From Castor canadensis (Eukaryota; Chordata; Mammalia; Rodentia; Castoridae), in the NCBI RefSeq assembly GCF_047511655.1, contig NC_133387.1, positions 25,166,353 through 25,230,352 on the forward strand: a stretch of DNA of 64,000 nucleotides. Direction: 5' to 3'. The stretch's first letter is position 1. Every line of letters starts with the position of its first letter. Positions 61,636-64,000 of the stretch are shown here, piece after piece. The notes below the pieces were generated by a model. That model searched no databases, was not told the origin of the DNA, and worked only from the letters and a program-made list of their open reading frames with translations. Position numbers and translations under genes: made by a program.

Positions 61636-62159
61636 TTACTTTTTTATTGACAGATAGAATGTTTGTAAACACTTATAATAAATATATTGTAAGTTGCTTA
61701 GTTTACACACAGTTATAATCTAATCTGGAAGAAAGGCCTTTGAAAGACTAAATCTACAGAGAGGGAAAAAGTTTGATGAGTCTGCTTAAGCATGGACATT
61801 TTCTGTCTTAACTAGTCTGGCATATGTGTGAGCTAATTAGTTTCCATAGTTCTAACTTAGAAGCTAGTAACAGGCTAAAGTAATGGAGAGGTTTTTTTTG
61901 TGTTAAATACATGCTCCATGTGAAAAACTGAGAATTACATTCAAAACAAAATAAATACAAAATAAAATGAAGAGTGTTGAATTAAATAACTTCTGGCTGC
62001 CCTTAACATAAAAAAGTAAAGGTATAAAAATAGCTTTAGAATCAGAGGTAGAATTAGAAATTGTTTATCCTTACCCCCTCAATTTGCGGATAAGGACACT
62101 GAGATCCAAAGAAAGCAAATAAATTACCTAGGGTAATTCTGAGAATTTTAAGAATCCCT

Positions 62160-62350
62160 TGCCAGGCCCTGATGACTCACATCTGTAATCCGAGCTACTC
62201 ATGAGGCAGAGATCAGAAGGATCATGGTTTGAAGCCTGACCCTATCTTGCAAATACCCAACACAAAAAGGACTGGCAGAGTGGCTCAAGAAGTGAGAGTG
62301 CCTGCCAAGCAAGGCCCTGAGTTCAGACCCCAGTACCACCAAAGAGATAA
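62160..62350 (+). repeat. Type A composite SINE
   Basis: B1 head with a short internal deletion; tail 'gactggcagagtggctcaag'. Confidence 0.88.
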
Positions 62351-62424
62351 AAAGAATCTCTGAACTTGTTAATGGTATTATGTCATTAAGTTTAATGTGT
62401 TTCCTGTGCTTTTTTGTTTGTTTG

Positions 62425-62640
62425 TTTGTTTTTGTTTTTTTGGGTGGACGGTTTTGCACTTGCAAAGCAGGAGCTCTACCACTTGACCCTTACTTCCAGT
62501 CCATTTTACTCTTGATTATTTTGGAGGTGCAGTCTGACAAACTATATGCAGGAGCTGGCCTTGAGCCTTGATCCTCCTGAACTCAGCCTCCTAAGTAGGT
62601 AGGATTACAGTCGTGAGCCACTGATGCCCGGCTCCTGTGC
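62425..62640 (-). repeat. Type B composite SINE
   Basis: Antisense, ID-like part shortened; 'acttccagtccattttactc', B1 part ending 'ccactgatgcccggc'. Confidence 0.85.
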
Positions 62641-63019
62641 ATATTTTGATTATCACCATTTTACTTGATTTTATTTTACAGATGATCTGGTTTTAATCAT
62701 CAAAACATACTTGCCATAATGTGTTCTTTTTTCTCATTTCTATACATAGAGCATATGATAGGCATGCTCACTTTATAACTGAGCCACTGTCTATTCAATA
62801 AACCATTCTAAAATGTTTTCAAAATTCTTGCTTTCTAATTCTTAGATTTCTTCATTTATATTATCTGCCTTAACATTTGGTTTTCGTTTCTGAGGCACTT
62901 TTTCACAAAGAAGCAAAAATTGTCTGCTTTAACTTAATATCTTCAGTTCATGTCCAGTAAGCAGCAAAGTTAGGTTGAAACTGTAGACTTACCGTCTAGT
63001 ACCATTTTATAGTGTCTCA

Positions 63020-63105
63020 TTCATACTTGTATATCAGCAGTAAAAACTTGCTGTATGTTCAAAATGTCAAAATCACAAATACTCCATTTTGAGAACCACT
63101 AAAGA
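63020..63105 (-). repeat. Possible hAT terminal fragment
   Basis: Ends 'attttgagaaccactaaag', the complement of a hAT-like terminal repeat. Weak. Confidence 0.3.
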
Positions 63106-63234
63106 ACACTATTAGAATTCTAGGTCTTCTGAGTGTCTTAACAAGACTTGAGGCTTTGGGGGAAGGGTTAGGCTGAGCTAGGTTGTTGCATTGTGTTTGT
63201 TATTAGACTAGAAATAGAGATAATGATTATAAAT

Positions 63235-63475
63235 GGCCAGGCACTGGTGGTTTATGCCTGTAATCCTAGCTACTCAGGAGGCAGAGATCAGGAGGTTTGC
63301 AGTTCAAAGCCAGCCCTGGGCAAACAGTTCATGAGACACTATCTCAAAAAAACGCATCACAAAAAAAGGGCTGGCAGAATGGCTCAAGTGGTAGAGTACC
63401 TGTCTAGCAAGCATGAGGCCCTGAGTTCAGACTCCCAGTACTACTGCAATCAATCACTCAATAAACAAACAATAG
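63235..63475 (+). repeat. Type A composite SINE
   Basis: Full-length; linker 'cgcatcacaaaaaaagggc', tail to (AAAC)n. Confidence 0.92.
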
Positions 63476-63491
63476 TAGTTATGAATGAGGT

Positions 63492-63600
63492 TTTTTTTTT
63501 TTTTTTTTTTTTGTGCTGGGTGGGGGTACAGAGATTCTTACAGTGTATCAAATATATCATACTTGAATTTACCCCTTCCACTGCTCTTCTCTATCTGCTC
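63492..63600 (-). repeat. Short L1 3' end
   Basis: Poly-T, 'cttacagtgtatcaaatata', 'catacttgaatttacccct': the same older L1 3' UTR type as 44386-44503. No convincing target repeat. Confidence 0.7.
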
Positions 63601-64000
63601 TAAATGAGCTTTAAGACATTATTCTTTTGATTCCTTCAATTTTTTTTTTTATGGCTTGCTTAAAGTACTCATAAAATGTTTTTAAACTCTTTCATAGGGC
63701 TTCCTGTAGAAAAACATTCTGAATTTTTTAAAGGAAGGTAAAAAGATGAATTTATTCTGTAGAAATTCACCTTTGCAGTCAGTTTTCTTGGAGTACTTAG
63801 GTTTGATAAAATAAAAATTTAGTAAAAAAATGTAGTGAATTTATTTAGAAGATTCATTTATATGTTTTAAAGACCTTTTGTGACTTAGAATCAAATATAA
63901 AAGTGTCAGCTTTAGATAGTATCCTGGTTAATGTAAGCTGTTTTACCAAGTGATTCATCTCTCCGAGCTTTGCATTCTTTCATACATTGCCATATTCTTA

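Overview
Mammalian genomic DNA, almost certainly from a rodent. It is AT-rich and packed with SINEs that join a 7SL-derived B1 unit to an ID-like (tRNA-Ala-type) unit, with MaLR-type LTRs, MIR remnants and 5'-truncated L1 copies around them. The SINE consensus (B1 head, then a body near 'ggctggtggagtggctcaag') does not look like mouse/rat, squirrel or kangaroo-rat elements. A beaver (Castor) is my best guess; that is inference from memory, not a search.

Layout. Positions 1-16300 are intergenic: SINEs on both strands, several split MaLR LTRs, L1 fragments, long polypurine/polypyrimidine tracts and one isolated GC-rich patch (5080-5260). I see no protein-coding gene there. Positions 16330-17240 hold a CpG-rich promoter with three ETS-type motifs. 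From 17009 to the right edge the window holds the 5' half of one gene on the + strand, TNPO3 (transportin-3), the importin-beta-family receptor that carries SR proteins and CPSF6 into the nucleus. Eleven coding exons can be placed exactly: 17009-17128, 37865-38065, 39244-39317, 41507-41663, 48744-48887, 51753-51928, 52387-52525, 55317-55463, 57576-57683, 59255-59346 and 61201-61340. They make one open frame of 499 codons plus one base, with GT-AG introns and matching phases throughout. The family is about 920 residues long, so the C-terminal half lies beyond the window. Intron 1 is 20.7 kb.

SINE vocabulary used below. 'ID-like' means the short tRNA-derived unit alone. 'Type A composite' means a B1 head, a linker like 'acccatcacaaaaa', and a tail like 'ggctggtggagtggctc'. 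'Type B composite' means a B1 head, a linker like 'ccaaaataaccagagcaaaa', and a tail like 'ctggaggtgtggctcaagca'. 'Trimer' means two B1 arms and one ID-like unit.

There is no operon, CRISPR, phage or novel multi-gene system here. The points most worth a second look are small: a 43-bp insertion that is the 5' half of a tRNA-Lys flanked by 9-bp direct repeats (18263-18323), two L1 insertions whose A-rich tails are split by short non-L1 segments, a trimeric SINE form, and an upstream ORF in good context in the TNPO3 leader.
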